From: RAM1 sp050247515
Lineage (GTDB): Bacteria > Pseudomonadota > Gammaproteobacteria > Burkholderiales > Burkholderiaceae_C
Assembly: GCA_050247515.1 (NCBI GenBank)
Contig: JBFWUB010000023.1
Coordinates: 6,135-70,134 of the forward strand
DNA length: 64,000 nt
Direction of reading: 5' to 3'
Below the pieces are notes generated by a model. It had not been told where the DNA came from, did no database searches, and worked only from the letters and a program-made list of their open reading frames with translations. The position numbers and the translations under genes were made by a program. Shown piece after piece: positions 62,396 through 64,000 of this stretch (within the stretch, counting starts at the first letter, position 1; every line of letters begins with the position of its first letter).

Positions 62396-63742
62396 TCAGG
62401 AAGTTTCCACGCGCGCAATCAGGCCGCTGGTGCCTTCGCGGTTGCGCAAGGAGATGTTCATGCCGCAGCGTTGCGCCGCGCCGCGCGCAATCGCCAGGCC
62501 CAGGCCGCTGCCGCGTGCGCCCGTGCCGGGCACACGGAAGAAGCGGTCAAACACGCGGTCCAGCAGCTCCTGCGGAATGCCTGGGCCGGTGTCGATCACC
62601 TCAATCGCGAGCTTGCCGCCTTCATGGGTCAGGCTCACGTCCACCACACCGCCTTCGGGTGTGTAGCGCAACGCGTTTTCGATCAGGTTGTCCAGCACGC
62701 TGCGCAGATCGGCTACCGAGCAGCTCAGCGGCACCTGGCTGACCGTGGTCGGCAACAGGCCCAGGTCAATGCCGCGCTGCTCGGCCAGCAGGATCAGGCC
62801 GTTGACGCTTTCGCGCAGCACGGCCAGCACGTCCACCTCGGCCGGCGCGGCGTCGCCTGTGGCCGCCTCCTGGCGCGACAGGCGCAGCAGCTGGTCCACC
62901 AGACGCTGCGCGCGCTGGATGCCCTGCTCGAGCTGGCTGAAGCGCTCCTGGGTTTCACCACAGCACACGTCGCCGCGCAGCGTTTCCAGCTGCAGCCCGA
63001 TGGCGGCGATCGGCGTGCGCAGTTCGTGCGCGGCGTCCTGCACAAAGCGCCGCTGCGTGGTGAAGGCATCGCGCAGGCGCGCCAGCAGGCTGTTGAATGA
63101 GACGATCAGCGGCGCGATTTCGCGCGGCACATGCGTGAGCGGCAGCTCGGCGATGTTGTTTTCGTCCTGCTGCGCGGCCTGGCGCGCGATGTCGCCGATG
63201 GCGCGCGAGATCATGGCCACCACGCCCCACAGGATGAAGGACGACACGATCAGCAGCACCACCACCGGTGCAATCACGCCCAGCGCGCGGCCCGCGGCCA
63301 GGTGGGTGCGGAACTTGCCGCTTTGCACCACCTGCACCTGCCGGCCATCGGGCGAGCGGGCCACGTAGGCCCGCCACTTCTGGCCGCCCGCGGTGGCGTC
63401 ATGAAAGCCGGTGTCGGAAATCTTGTTCAGCGTGAGCGCGGGCCACGAACTGGCAATGAGCTTGCCGTCGCGGTCAAACACCTGGCCCACATAGGTGCCC
63501 CATTCGTGTACCTGTTCGTGCGTGAGCGTGGGCCAGTCGGGCGTGCCGGGCTGCGTGACCTGCGAGTCGGCCAGCAGCTGCATCTGGTCGTCCATGAAGG
63601 TGCCCACCATGTGCGTGTAGGTCCAGTAGGCGCCGGTGGCGGACACCGCGCCCACCAGCACAAAGGCCGGCAGCAGCCACATCATCAAAACGCCGCGCAG
63701 CGAGCACAGCCGCCCGGCAGGAAAGACATTGATCGTGCTCAT
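62396..63742 (-). CDS. Two-component sensor histidine kinase (QseC/TctE-like)
   Basis: A 448-residue inner-membrane kinase: transmembrane helix near 20-40, periplasmic sensor part, second helix near 160-180, then the phosphoacceptor FVQDAAHELRTPIAAI, N box DNLIENALRY, G1 DTGPGIP and G2 GSGLGLAI, all intact. It overlaps the response-regulator remnant by ATGA. Because that regulator gene is cut by an IS21-like end, the kinase has lost its normal partner and probably its own promoter. Confidence 0.93.
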   Translation of the reverse strand: MSTINVFPAGRLCSLRGVLMMWLLPAFVLVGAVSATGAYWTYTHMVGTFMDDQMQLLADSQVTQPGTPDWPTLTHEQVHEWGTYVGQVFDRDGKLIASSWPALTLNKISDTGFHDATAGGQKWRAYVARSPDGRQVQVVQSGKFRTHLAAGRALGVIAPVVVLLIVSSFILWGVVAMISRAIGDIARQAAQQDENNIAELPLTHVPREIAPLIVSFNSLLARLRDAFTTQRRFVQDAAHELRTPIAAIGLQLETLRGDVCCGETQERFSQLEQGIQRAQRLVDQLLRLSRQEAATGDAAPAEVDVLAVLRESVNGLILLAEQRGIDLGLLPTTVSQVPLSCSVADLRSVLDNLIENALRYTPEGGVVDVSLTHEGGKLAIEVIDTGPGIPQELLDRVFDRFFRVPGTGARGSGLGLAIARGAAQRCGMNISLRNREGTSGLIARVETS

Positions 63743-63876
63743 GCAGCGCTCCCGCCCGCATCGGTGGCGGCGCTGGCGGCGACCAGTGTGGTCACGGCGC
63801 GCCAGCCCAGCCCGCGCACATTGCGGATGGCGTCGGGCCCGAGCTTCTTGCGCATGCCATGGATCAGCACATCCAC
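63739..63876 (-). pseudogene. Response regulator (OmpR family) C-terminal remnant cut by an IS element
   Basis: The minus strand encodes STVDVLIHGMRKKLGPDAIR, NVRGLGWRAV and a short Ala-rich tail: the recognition helix and wing of an OmpR-type DNA-binding domain. The gene is interrupted upstream, where the sequence changes at once to an IS21-like terminus. The receiver domain is not in the window. The stop overlaps the kinase ATG. Confidence 0.85.
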
Positions 63877-64000
63877 TGTTGATTTCCACTGAATCCTGAC
63901 CCCGGTTTTTCATCTAATTTTGACCCCACCCTTGGTGGAGTAGCCGGGCTACTCGGTTGTGGATAAGTCTAACGTCGACGTTATCGTTTCTCCTTTCGTT
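63877..64000. mobile_element. Terminus of an IS21-family-like insertion sequence (runs off the window)
   Basis: From 63877 the sequence reads TGTTGATTTCC... with spaced TGACCCC units (CCTGACCCC near 63896, TTTGACCCC near 63921), the subterminal repeat style of IS21-family ends. It starts exactly where the response-regulator reading frame breaks. A GGAGTAGCCGGGCTACTC hairpin follows at about 63937-63954. The transposase genes (istA/istB) would lie beyond 64000. Confidence 0.75.

Noticed and set aside
1..64000. CRISPR arrays, rRNA or tRNA genes, prophage
   Set aside because: No regularly spaced direct repeats, no tRNA cloverleaf or rRNA blocks, and no phage structural genes were seen on reading both strands.

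Overview
The window is high-GC, densely coded DNA with long runs of co-directional, often overlapping genes (ATGA stop/start overlaps). Gene content points to a betaproteobacterium of the order Burkholderiales, most likely family Comamonadaceae (Acidovorax/Hydrogenophaga/Variovorax-like). The signs are a TRAP transporter beside fused indolepyruvate oxidoreductase genes, the rsmI-yraN / diaA-dolP block, pilT-pilU, a short PutA with a divergent Lrp regulator, ohrR-ohr, and secreted proteins of a style common in that family. The placement is inference from gene families and synteny; no rRNA or tRNA gene was seen.

Layout. 1-10.5 kb: end of a SEC-C protein; a minus-strand operon iorA-iorB-dctP-dctQ-dctM with a divergent LysR regulator; an AlaX-type editing protein; an autoinhibited Fic protein behind an AT-rich, palindrome-bearing spacer. 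10.5-21 kb: a DsbD/ScsB-like thiol reductase with a redoxin, a CoA-binding protein, a 240-bp nested inverted-repeat element, an O-acetylhomoserine sulfhydrylase, a hydrolase-fold protein without its nucleophile, hemE, a DnaA-box-bearing spacer, priA, rsmI and yraN. 21.3-26.7 kb: a three-gene minus-strand regulatory cluster (STAND/SARP-type activator, degenerate histidine-kinase-like ATPase, wHTH protein) lying inside the otherwise conserved yraN/diaA/dolP neighbourhood. 26.7-40.5 kb: diaA, dolP, a 3-hydroxyisobutyrate-dehydrogenase-like gene, pilU, pilT, yggS, DUF3617, lrp/putA, asparaginase, a biotinyl-carboxyltransferase fusion and a class V aminotransferase. 40.5-45.2 kb: an unrecognised 668-aa protein, an AEC transporter and a lower-GC AAA/DUF4143 gene whose promoter sits inside a perfect 17-bp inverted repeat. 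45.2-56.8 kb: rep helicase, pldA, a BciA-like reductase, xthA/pyrE, ohrR-ohr with a 34-bp palindromic operator, and a phosphatase - kinase/UspA - SrkA signalling operon. 56.8-64 kb: a large CAP-domain lipoprotein, a decayed toxin-antitoxin locus, a Gly/Val-rich lipoprotein, htpG, a small exported protein, and a sensor kinase whose response-regulator gene is cut by an IS21-like terminus running off the window.

The best candidates for something new are the regulatory cluster at 21.3-26.4 kb, the orphan protein at 40.5-42.5 kb, the nested inverted repeat at 13.9-14.1 kb, and the two palindrome-embedded promoters (45.1 and 51.4 kb) that appear to drive leaderless mRNAs.
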